Source: Glossina fuscipes | Taxonomy: Eukaryota; Arthropoda; Insecta; Diptera; Glossinidae | NCBI RefSeq assembly: GCF_014805625.2 | Contig: NW_023998416.1 | Location: 35,076,750 to 35,140,749 of the forward strand | Direction: 5' to 3' | DNA: 64,000 nucleotides | Shown: positions 12,215 through 23,984 of the stretch, one piece after another | How the letters are laid out: each line of letters opens with the position of its first letter | Numbering within the stretch: the stretch's first letter is position 1 | Notes under the pieces: generated by a model | Told to the model about the DNA's origin: nothing | Databases searched by the model: none | Seen by the model: the letters and a program-made list of their open reading frames with translations, nothing else | Position numbers and translations under genes: made by a program

Positions 12215-13015
12215 TTTTTAACCCATCAGATGAGGTATATGCGTTTTGTCAAAACCTTTGCAAAAGCCAAAAAGCAGGAAGCTTTAGCCCCTTTCAGTAG
12301 CGTTGAAGTCTGAATCAATTTAAGTACGCCCATCCATTCGTCCATCCGTCTACGTAGTGACGGTTGTAAGCTTTCTTCTGGCTGCAAATTTGGCGGGAAT
12401 ATTGGAAATTCCTTCTTGCAGAAGGGTTTTGTATATCGACAAAATCGGTTGAACTATACACCTACAATACCATGGAAACTAAGAACATCTTTGTTTTCAA
12501 AAGCAAAACGAAAAAGAGCGTTTTTCTTCTTGTCACTCACAAACTACAGGTGAAGGCGTTGAAATTTCCGACTATATCCTTTAACATCTACACAAAAATG
12601 AGAAAAATTGACCCCAATATTTCAGCGCATCAATATTTTATTCTTTTATTATTTATAACATCCAGAAGAAAACTTTAGAGATCTCATAAAATGTATATAT
12701 TCCTGACCAGTGTCAAATTCGAAATCCACCTAAGAATATAGATCCGCTCGTCGGTTCTTCTGCGCTGTTGTTCCTATCTGCCTAATATCGGTAAAGACTC
12801 TCGCGCCCACAAAGAAGAAGATACAGTAAAATGTACACTAACACCACCTTTGCTGACGATCAAAATTTTCACCTATATTCGAGAGTAATCGATAAAATCA
12901 GTCACACCCATCAGATATTATCGAGTACGGAACTATAGACTGTTTTCTGTTGTTAGGATAACAGCGTTGGGTATAAAAGATTTAGTCAAAGCTAAATATA
13001 ATTAATTTTCTCGCT
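12215..13015 (+). repeat. Dispersed repeat family A copy (possibly two merged copies)
   Basis: The left end 'aacccatcagatgaggtatatgcgttttgtcaaaac' parallels the left end at 51101-51150. The 'cccatccattcgtccatccgtc' block follows near 12331. A second set of internal blocks is near 12690-12760, and the right end 'gttgggtataaaagattta' with 'ctaaatataattaattttctcgcttg' is at 12966-13016. The repeated internal blocks suggest one copy inserted in or joined to another. No open frame of transposase length. Confidence 0.7.
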
Positions 13016-13729
13016 TGTTTTATTATCATATTAAAATAGGCGTTCTTTTCTAAACAAAAAAAAAAGTGATGAAGTAGAAAATTTTTATTTTAATTTTTAT
13101 GTTCACCCAAACCAGAAATGGACATGCGGACAGATGGACATAAATAAAAAAGATTAAAGTGCATTAAGTTTGAAAAAATACTTTGAAAGCATACTCTTAT
13201 GTATACTGTTAAGTCAGGTATTGGCTCTCGCCGGCCTTTGCGAACTAATTAGTACGAGTCAATGTTAATTAATGAATAAAACTTTGAAAAAATACAAAAA
13301 TGCAAGGTATTGAATAGTGGGATTTGGCCCACTATATTGCTTTCTCTTGTTTTATATACATTTATGCCTTTTAATAAATAAATATCCGCGATTCATTCAA
13401 TGCGTGTCGCGACAGAGGTTATTTGGTCGTCGCTATGGTGAGTGTTCGGTCGGCAAAGATATAATGCTTACCGATTACCCACTAGGCTGCCGCCACGACC
13501 TTCCACTCTCTGTTTATTTCCTCACTTTTTTCTGGTCCTCACTGCGTTGCACGAATAGGAAATAAATCTGAGTGATTGGTTCTTGCCGTTTTCCCCAATG
13601 GATGGATTTAGAGTCGCGCGCCTATGACAAAATATTGACCTTATCAAGCCATACTACAGGGTGTATGAAAGTTTGGTGATCCGTAAATAATTAAAATTAG
13701 AAATAATTTACGTTAAAAAAAAAAAACGG

Positions 13730-14575
13730 GTAAGAACGTTATAGCCATACAAGGCAGTCCATTCAATTCCCTACACCGCTTCGCCGAGCACAATTATTCG
13801 CTCGCTCCAATAATAAAATGCCAAAAATTACACATTATTTTTATACTACCGCCCACTTGTCATGAAAGCCCGTATATTGGATGATGCGCAAAACATCATA
13901 TAACGTGATCCAAATTTAGCAAATTTAATTTAACTTCAAAAATTTTACTATTTTTCCTCCCTCATCATAAAACATTAACAGTTACTCAACTTCTTTGAAG
14001 GGCTTACCATTTATTGTTTTTATTTTTTTTTATTTTATGTACAGTGGAATGCAAGAAACAGACATATGTTGTTCGAGTTTAGTCCACTTAAAGTTTATGT
14101 TAAATTACTTTTATGAACACATTTTCATCATTCCTGAAAATACTTATACATAATTTGGACCTACGTGGTCCAAACTCAATAAGATTGATTTCTTTGTCAA
14201 TTTACTATTATGAAGAATGAAATATTGAAAATTATATTTTTTATAGAGATTCCTTTTTCGTAGGACCGATTATAGAAGAGAAATTGCAACTTCGACTCGA
14301 CGTTTTCACACTAATGTAGAATGCCGAAATACTATTACTTAGCCAGTTTTGTCGACAAATTTTAAAAATTGCAATTTTTTTCCATTCAATAACTTTTTAA
14401 AATCGGGTATGATATGGTGAATGACCGAAAAAGGGGGCCGTTTCAAATCAGTTTCGTCCTTGGGTCGAAACATCAAATTTCGTCGAAATATCTCTAAAAT
14501 TGCGACTTGTAGCTTCAACGCGGATTTACATGGACACATATAAGATGAAAAATGGGATAGACAGGCTTAGAATCA
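13730..14575 (+). repeat. Dispersed repeat family B copy
   Basis: It begins 'gttatagccatacaaggcagtcc' with 'attccctacaccgcttcgc', the family B left terminus. It contains 'acctacgtggtccaaactc' near 14160 and the 'ttcgtaggaccgattat' block near 14258. The 'catcaaatttcgtcgaaatatctctaaaat' block is near 14470, and it fades out at 'gggatagacaggcttagaatc' near 14553-14573. The terminal 'gtggtgtaggg' is missing or diverged. Confidence 0.65.
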
Positions 14576-17500
14576 TTTTCTGAATTGATTTTATTCCCCC
14601 CTGCGTGTAACATATGGCCGCATAAACTCAATATGCCCTGACGGTAATTATACGATTTGTATGTATTGATGTGATCGTTTCCGCTCCTGAAATTTCTACG
14701 AGCTCGCGTTAATAGATTTTTTCGGAAAAATTGAAGGAAAACCGACGCATAAGCATTGGCAACACAAAATGGGGCTTGATATTTGGACTTAATATGAGCT
14801 AATAGTGAAAAATTAAGCAAAATTAAAATGAAACAAAATCGAGCCATTTCTAAAGAGGATGGCAACAGGCGTCGAAAAGTTGTACGCGGGCGATAACACT
14901 TTGACATTAACTAAGTAAATGCTCTGACAATTGATTCCACTCTTTCATGATAAATCGTTCAGAATTGATAAATAGAGAAGTCCTCACCTTCTGTCGGGAC
15001 GACGTCATATGACATATGTCTCGACCTGAACCTCGCCCCATTCAATTACCAATTGTTTCGCTTTCTGCGGATTTCTCTCAAAGGCGTAAGCCTGATTTCA
15101 AACAAGGCCTTTGAAAATCATTCGCTTTAGTTTTTCGCCCAGAAGTCCTGGAAGGTCTGCCGTTAAGAGCGAGTGACGCCACGAAATTTTCCCATTGCCT
15201 ATGCGTACAACTATTCATACATTCATGCAGGCATTCTTAGCTTCTCCTTAGTGTATTTTTCTAAAGCGACTCAAAAAGAATGAATGAATAAAGTGATGCG
15301 TTTCTTTACGTTGCGTATACGATATCTAGTTGCACACTCATATTTTCTATTTACTAAACTCGTTCATAAGACAGTAAGTCCCAGTAAATAATAGTGAAAG
15401 AGAAAATACGTAGCCGCGTTTTGTTTTTGTAATTGTAAGAGGGTTTTAATACTTGAATGCTGTGCGTGCGTTTTAATTGGTAAAATATGAAGAACATACA
15501 CAACACAGTAGTGACTGCTATAGAAATTTCTAAACATTACATTTTTTCCTTTTTAATTCACTTGCAGCTGTTTTAATCAAAATGAGAACACTCTTAAAGA
15601 TAGGGAAAGAGAGAGAGAGAGATAACCTTGAAACTTTTGTACATACGCGTCTATGTATTTGAAACATTTGCATCACACATATTTCTTCGGTACGGATAAT
15701 GTAATAGCATTCCATTTATTTATGGCGTAAAGTTTTCTTCTTTTTAATAATGACAATTTTTTCCGTCGTCCGCACGATTTCGTTGTCATGTCCTAAATTC
15801 CTACAGTTTCCTTCCCGTCAAGATTGACTTAAGAAAAACAAAATACAAAAAATGCAAAAATCCATCAAGATGCAGACTCCTCTCCGAAATATTATAGTGT
15901 TCTTATCGTGTTCACTTAAGGTACGATTCTTGATATAAATGTCTTAGGAGTTTTCGAACAAACGATTTTGAAAGCGTACCGGCCGCGTAAGAGCAATGTT
16001 TGTGAAGACCATTTGCGGTAATTGATGAGTTGATTTTTGGCGATTGTAACTGAGAATTTGTCATTAGAGTCTCTAGTTTCATATATAATAGGAATGACTA
16101 CGAATATTACACTTCTCTTGCAGCTGTAGCCAACTCCACAAAACGAAATGTCAAAATTGTAATGTATTTTGTTTGCTGCATTTCTCTTTCAGATGGCTCT
16201 AGGAAGTATTTATAAGAACTTTAGTTTATAAGATATATCTCATTTAAGTTACGGAAGGGTAGAGTTTTGTGCTGAGTGTATTCCCTGGTATTTTAGGGAT
16301 CTTGGAAAACTCACGCTTCAGTTTTTTTGTAATATCTTTTTTAGGTTATAAGCTACACTGTGTCCGTGATATATGGATACGCAGCAATGGGCACAACGAC
16401 AAACAGAATTAGAAGGTCTGTCACATATCTGTTTATGTATTCAAACTATTACAGGTCGCAATTCGGTTGAGATATTGTACGAAATTGGGTTGTGGAAGTA
16501 TTACAAGACACTTAACGATCGGTGTGATGTCATATTAAGTTTACGCACAATCGCGTACATTTCGTGTGCAGAAAGAAACTACAACATTAGCCGGTATATC
16601 ACTCAGCTAGATAGCTGCAAATGTAATCGTCTTGCTTCATAAGCTCCAATTCCAACTAGCAGCAAGATATAGATTGTGAGTTCTGAACGTATTCAAGCAA
16701 TCATCGAAGCATTTCGGATTCAGACAATGATAACGCATTAAAATATGTAGCAATACGAACAGTAAAAGATCGTTCGGCTGATGAAATAGAAAAACGTGGC
16801 ATTAATATGGAAGGGTTTCTATTCGATCTAGAGATCTGCGATCGTTCTATTAAAAAGCTTGAGAATAACAGACTTCACATCCAGCTCTAATGACGCTGAC
16901 GGAAAGCGGTAATGAGATTAATTTGTGATGCAAAAAACCAGGGGCAACAGCTTGACGATATTATGCAGAAGTAAGATTCTCACTTATGAGAAAATAATCG
17001 ATAAATGAGGTGGATTTTTGCTGAATATTAAAATGAATCGGTAAAAAACTTTGACTGCAGCCGAGACCGCTTCTGGAGCACATGATTCGTACGTTAAAGG
17101 CTTTACATGGGTAAATAAATCGCAATTAAAAATTATTACAATATTGGGATACATGGCAAGCAGGTCACTATGCATTCTTTCAAAAGTGGATATGTCTTCT
17201 CTGAGGAAATATACAACAGCAAACTGCAATTTATTATTATGGAGACCAAAGAGGTTCAGGGATCACCTCGTCCATGACTCGAAAAACTGCCCTAAAGTTT
17301 AATTTAGGTGAGATGTAAAGGGCAACTCGAAGAAGATCGTCGTTCAAGGTGGATGAAGTCGCGGAATTGGTGACAACGTCCGGATTGATGTCAAGGTAAA
17401 GTAATAATGCTCTGAGTTTAGAGGGACTAAAGGAGCATCTCAAGCTGCTCCAACTTGGCCGGAGGAATCATCGCTTTTCTCCACGACTAATGCAACTAAA

Positions 17501-20500
17501 GTATGCGATTGAAGTAAAACATCCAGAATTTATCAATAGGGGAACCGTTCTCCTCTATTACCCCAATGTTCGATCAACTACATCCTTAATGACTCAGCAA
17601 AGGTTGAGACAGCTTCGGTGGGAAATTTTAATGCAGCCACAACCGCTAGGTGTGGCAAAATAATGAAGTTAATTTAAAAGGCCCCCCTTTCCTTTTGCAA
17701 AGGTTTCAAATTTGGTTGCTCGGTAACAAAAAAGGTTAAAACGGCTAATAGGACATGTATGGTTTCTGTATGGTTTCAAAATATATCCCTATACCGTATG
17801 ATCTTTGTTTTACATATGGAGAAAGAAATACAAGTAATGCATATAATCCCATCATCTTGTCGTCACGATTATTAAAAAAATACTATCTCAGCATAATTCA
17901 TGCATAATAAAGGAAATTAAGATAAAATGAATGTTTATCTAGGAATGAAAAATAATTCAAGTTTTATTAGTGTTTACCGAGTTTCTTAGCACAACTATCA
18001 CTCTATCTTTCGGTACTTAAACTTTTCTATATAAATTTGTTTTTCGGTGCTCGTATTTGTCACAGTCAGAACAGCTGAGTCCTTTTTTTATTCGGTTTGC
18101 GTTACTCTATGATATAAGAAAGCGAAACTACATAAAACAAATTACATGCATTAGTTGAGGCTTGTTTTAATTGCTTTCTACATATTTGTAATATATTTAC
18201 ATAGAAAAATGTATAACATGCCTTGTAATGTAGAAACTTACACCCTCGTACACAAATCCCTATATAGACATACAAACGCGCACTTAAATTTCAACATACA
18301 CACCTTTAACAATATATGAGTAACTAACTTGAATTAGCTACTGATTGTTTTCCATTTGTTTTTATGAACAGTGACCGTGAATTATGTGAAAGAAAGCACA
18401 ATTTTTCCTTCTTGTACTTGTTTATCTTTTTTTCATTTTTATGTATTTTGTTTGTTTGTTTGTTTTTCTTTTCTTTTTTTTTTTTGTATTTCACACGTTA
18501 CATTTGCTCGAAAGTCCCAAGGGAGCTAAGTATGCTAGGTATCCTCCCTTTGCCAGTCTAATAAAACGGAAGACGTTTGAAGGGACGAGCCGAAGTTAGG
18601 ATGTCATAGTGATTTATTTTGCAAATTTGTGTGAGATGTCAGCGGTCATTGCAAAATTTGAGAACTGAGTCGCTAGAGTGTGTGGAAGAAATCTTAAGCA
18701 TAATTTTATTGGCATTTTATCAATGACCTGATGATAAGTTAGTTAAGGAAACAACAATTCCAAGCGACAGTTGAAGAAAGGTAAACAAAATATTAACCAA
18801 TTTAACATCCAACAGTAGTCAACTTTTATAAACTTTTTGATCGTTCGTACATCTTTTTAGCCAATGCAAGCATCTGATCTGGATCATCGAGTTTTGTCAC
18901 TGGATGAAAAAGTAAAACTAATTTTGACTTTTTAATGTTGAGGGTGTTTCACTTCATCCTATATAAATTCTATTCTAAATTCTATATATATATATATGTA
19001 CGTATATATATCATTTCGTAGGTATAGAAAAGTTTAAGCTTTCTCTGTAAAGGCGCATACATGTGCTTCGAAATTTGTTTAAAAATATTGTTTCTACTGA
19101 ATTAATAATGAGCCGTATAGGCGGCATAAGTAAGAAAAACATGAGACACATTTTTGTTATCATATTTCGGATGCTTCTCATTTTGCAGCCTTTTTGACTC
19201 AAAAAAAAAAAAGAGAAAGAAAAAAAAACAACCATAATTCAACTTTGGCAGATATGACTGCGCACGATCTACGAGGTTGTCTTCCTCTTTCCGACGTTAA
19301 AATTGGGAGCGAAAGCTTTTCTTTTCCTTTTGGCTGACTGAGCTCAAAGTAGTTTTCAGCAAATTGAAATTTTAAGCTTTATAACGCAAACGGACGTTGC
19401 GGTGTGTGCTTCGTCGCTTATAGCACACACACACACCAATTTCATTAAACGGAGTGAACATTTTGCAGTGTGTGTCAAAATTGTCCTTTGTAATATTAAA
19501 ATATTAAACAAGAAGAAACAAAAAAGAAATAAAAAAAAAAAAAAGAAAAGAAATAGAAATAGAAACAAAAAAAAAGGGAATAAACCTTATACTTACTTGT
19601 GCTAAATTTCAAAGCACAAAAGAATTTAAAGGGAAATGATTTTGCAAAAATCATAAGAATACCATGGCAAAAAAGTAAGATTTTGAAAAAAGGCGAAAGG
19701 AGACAACCCACTTTTCGGTTTATATAAGAAGTCGAAAAATATATTTTTGTGAAAAGTTTTTGCATACTATCTGTGATAGTGAGTATGAGAGTGTAAGATA
19801 TAAATGAAAAGAAAATTTGCATGAATGCTCCAATTTTTATATAATCATTAATCGGAACGAAACGAAAGAACATAACATACAGTTGCAAGTTGAGAAATAG
19901 CGTTTAGCTTAAACTCATTCAGTTCGTATTTATTGTTCATATTGTTTTTATTGTAGTTCTAATTGTTGTTGTTTTTGTTTTTTTTTTTTTAAAGAAAAAA
20001 AATTGTATATCCGACTTTTTTCGGGAGGTGTGGACCCTGATTTTGCATAAAAGCCATGTCCGAGCATGCGTGCGTTTGCAAAAAGCTCGGAATTTTTTGT
20101 TTAAAAAAAAAAATCGAATATTTTCAATGTTAATTGAATATGACAATCAACCGATTTGGGCCATTTCTGTCTAGATTGATTTTAATTAATGCCTCCCCCC
20201 TCCGAAATCTATTAATGGAAAAGTTGCCCGTCAAGGTTTTTGTTTAATTTTTTTTTTTAAGGAATTTTAAAAAGAAACTTAACTAAATTTAAATTTACAT
20301 TTAACACTTTGTAATGACGGACGGACATGATTTAATCAGTGGAATATTTTACACTAGTTACAGATTGATGTATTGATGTATATTGTATCACTTTTGGATG
20401 ATGGAGAGCGGCAGAATTTTCTACTCCCTCCACCGATAGCTATGAAAATTCCTACATTTAGCTAGTACGGACAGACTAATGGATACAAGTGCTTAGCTTT

Positions 20501-21203
20501 ATTGTTTTTGCTTTAATAGTTGTTTTTGTATTGCAAAATAGCCTCACCAGCATTACTGCATTGGGATGGTGATGGCAGTCATATCAAAAAGAAAAAAGCA
20601 AAAAAAAACAATAAAGAAAGAGCAAAGGAAAAAATGAAATAAGAAACGAGAACTGCAAAAACAAATGCACGGAATAGTGCTCAGCTAGGATATGGTAGGA
20701 TATGGTTATGTGTAAGTGTGTCAGTGAGTGATTGTGTAAATAACATATTTTTCTGTACGCATTTCTCCTTTATTTTCTTACTCTCTTGGAAACACGCGAA
20801 CAGTTGCCTTTTAAGCTCTTTAAGAAACGAAAGCAGCAGCAGCCTTCTCAAAAGGATTTTACAGAAACCATAATATTTTCCGTGCTATATGGCGTCGAGA
20901 GCGTTTGCCTTTCTAAGGGAATTTTAAATGCGTCCGTCCTTCTTCATGTGGTTTGATATCCCTAGCGTGTCTTGCATTTACTTGCGTGTCTATCGCGCAC
21001 TATGATAAGAGTACGAGCTTTATCGAAATTAATTATAATAACGACACCGAAAATATAAAAAAGCGAAAATAGTACACATCTGTTAGTGTACTCTTGAAAA
21101 GACTACACGAATTCACCTACTCGTTCTGATGTTATTTCAAACAAATTCGCATTCGTAATGCAAAACATTTTATATAATTATAGTCAGTTAGGAAAGAAAC
21201 TAA
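14576..21203. other. Intergenic, mostly featureless
   Basis: AT-rich DNA with GA and poly-A/T runs (for example 'gagagagagagagat' near 15608-15622 and A-rich 19531-19576). Apart from the island at 16.4-17.7 kb listed separately, I see no gene. Open frames are short and dominated by low-complexity Lys/Phe runs from poly-A/T. Confidence 0.55.
16370..17660. other. Unassigned higher-complexity island, possible decayed element
   Basis: Base composition here is visibly more mixed than in the flanks, and several broken open frames lie on both strands. On the plus strand, 16373-16639 codes 89 residues starting MDTQQWAQRQTELEG. On the minus strand, a 68-residue frame (17443-17237) meets another (17229-16984) across a stop. 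I cannot match either to a family. The pattern fits a decayed transposon or pseudogene, but that is inference from composition and broken frames only. Confidence 0.3.
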
Positions 21204-22430
21204 CTAAGAGCTAACGTAAACGTTTGTATAAAATTTAGTTAATACCGTGCTAGGAGACGAGACAGCGAATTGCGAAAAAATAAAATAATTAAAAAGCACT
21301 TGAGCAAAAAATGAACAAAAGATCCGAGGTAATTCTCTTATCAGGCAAATGGAGGCAGCCCCGAATAGCCTGTGCTGGAGTCCACTCGACTTAAGTAGCG
21401 AAGGAAGCCTTGAAGTGAACACAATTAGGAGCGCATCCATGACTCTAAATTCGAACAAATAACTGCAGAACCGGAAGTGTTTATAACGACGACTTAAGTT
21501 ATTTAAGATGATGATGCGATGATGAACTACTCGAACGTTATTCTAAGATATCCACTCAGATGCAATCGAAACGGTACCACCCAACGTATCATATGAGGCG
21601 GGAGCCAGTCAGTGCATAAATCGGGGATCTACTCTGTTGGAAGATAGTGTACTACTAGTCATAAACTGTTATATTACAAACACTATTCAGAATCACTCGT
21701 CGAAAGCAGTGCACACTACGACCGCTCTTTCCACACGGACTAGATAGAGGCTAATAGACGGGATATTATACTTATCAATTGGCAAAAGAGAAAGATGTGA
21801 CTGATAGATAGAGCAATCCCTAACAACCACAATATCCGAAACGAAGACAAAGAAAAAAACTGCAATACAGGGTCACTTTGTTCGCGTTCAATCGAAATCA
21901 GTGAAAGGTGAATTTTGTGAGTATCGCACCAATAATTATATCGAACACCGGGCTGATAGCAAATAATATTCACAGTATCTTGAACGATCTGGAACACCCC
22001 TAGGACTCTACGTCGGGGTATGCACAAAGCGCTACTCCTTGCGACCGTATGAAGAGTGGTAGAGGGAACGGAGAATGCGCTTCCGTGCACCATAATAATA
22101 ATAGTAATAATGATGCAATAACAGTAACAGTAATTAAATGTGGTTACTTAGTGCGAAATGGCCAGTTGACGGGAGGAGGGTAGGACAACTGAACGTAGGA
22201 TTCCACCCGAGATGCAGATGATAAAGGAAGGAAATAACGAAAAGTCCAATGGAACCTGGAAACGATAGCGCTCTAGAATCTAACACGGATGCTGAGGAAA
22301 CATATGAGATGGACAACAACGCAAATTGGTTAAAACAAATTGGGCCAATAAGGAAGTGGACTTGCTGAGAGAACTCCTAATTTAACCACGATAATGAGGA
22401 ACGAATGCCGCAACAATATCTTTCCATTTT
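21204..22430. other. Unassigned GC-richer island with short open frames
   Basis: A stretch of about 1.2 kb has few homopolymer runs and clearly more G+C than its neighbours. On the plus strand, a 66-codon stop-free stretch runs 21547-21744 and a 47-codon acidic stretch (with ESNTDAEETYEMDNN) runs 22225-22365. On the minus strand, 117-, 84- and 61-residue frames cover much of the same DNA. None has a recognised domain. It could be a decayed mobile element, untranslated exon sequence, or a pseudogene. Confidence 0.35.
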
Positions 22431-23917
22431 TATAAAGAAATCTTGTCCCAATATTACTTTGTTAAGGAACATCTTACTGGTATAAGCAACTTTGTAGAAT
22501 GCAGTAATTGTTTGGCAGGCAGATTCACTTTGGGTTTAGCAGAGGAATTGATTTTCGTTCATTTTCCGAAACGTGGAAGATTTGGATTCAAACAAAAACT
22601 CAAGCATTTCTTTCTTAAAATTCTACCTCCACTTTTGTCTAATCGTTTTCCACCTGGATTTAAGAATTTTGTTCACTGATAAATAGGCTATAGGTAAAGT
22701 ATGTGAATATACAAGGCCAAACTTAAGCAATACTTTTGAATATGATTTAATATTTCCATTGAGAGTAGTTAACCTGCCGCTCGTATAATTTGCAACGAGA
22801 CGGGTAAAGGAAGAGACAGGGGTAAGAAGAATTAGTAAAAAGTCAAATAAGAAATGACTCAAAATCTTTGCGATCGTTTCTTATTATGCATTATATAAAG
22901 GTACATATAATTTATTTTATATAAAAGATGGGGAGGGCATTTGTTTCTTACGACTTTAATCGAAATAAAATGGAAAAAAACCGTTAATGGTCGTTTTTTT
23001 TTTAATTGCAAATCGCATTATGTAACCTTTGTGAAGTAGAATTTCAAGAACATATAAATGAGTGAATGAAAAATAAGGAATCCATGTTCGACAAGCGCCG
23101 CTTCGAATCAATACATAATAAGTGTAAAGCTTTCTGTTGGTTGTAGGAGTACCAATTGGCCGATTCTCATTTCTTTGCATATTTACAGTAGAGATTAGGC
23201 TAGAGATTCTTGCCACTGAATTACGTTCATTCTCAAACCTCATCTTTAATCGTCAACTGAAAATGCAAGAGAAACAAAACCTCGTTTTGATGGTGAACTT
23301 TATCCTTGATTATCTTAAGTGAGCTGCCAATCGAAGTCATCAATACTAATATTCGTTTTTTTCGGCATTCTCATCCGATCGTTCTGGAGTTGCGAGTATA
23401 CTGGACGATTACTCGTTCGTTAGTTGCTCGTCCTGCTTGCCTTTGAGCTAATCTACTTGTAATGGCTTCCCCGTTTTAACCGCTTTTACAGCTTAGAAAT
23501 GAAAGTATCAGCCTGTTCTCTTCCGATTGACTTGCTTCTTGCTTTCACTCAAGGAACAAGGAAAGCCCTAAGTGAACTTGGCATTTGTACTCAGATAGCT
23601 AGACTTACGTGTGAGATAGGTCAATAGATTACCATATTTCGGAAAGCCAGATTGCCGATCGCTAATTATATCCTTGAATTCTATATATCCCATCAGAATT
23701 TAGTTCGATTAGTATCTACTCTTAGTTTACTTTCGACAAACTGAATAATAACCAAAACAATTACTGCAGAAATTAAAGAAATGATGTCGTTGATGTCGAG
23801 GCCAGCTTTGTGTTTTTCTTCCAATTTGATATGAAAGACCTTCTACCACCATAAAGATAAACAAAATAACGATTAAATGATTGCTTTTTGCTTTGAATTT
23901 CACACAAAGCATTAGTT

Positions 23918-23984
23918 TATATAAACATCCCGAGTTCCACAAATACCGTATATAAACCTCCGGAGTTCCATAAATACCGTATAT
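23918..23984. repeat. Two-copy tandem duplication, about 31 bp unit
   Basis: The unit 'tatataaacatcccgagttc' plus 'cacaaataccg' is followed directly by 'tatataaacctccggagttc' plus 'cataaataccg' and then 'tatat'. Three or four substitutions separate the copies, so the duplication is fairly recent. It lies in non-coding DNA. Confidence 0.85.

Noticed and set aside
19356..19888. Phe/Lys-rich frames of up to 130 codons
   Set aside because: Products of poly-A/poly-T tracts read in frame; no real protein features.
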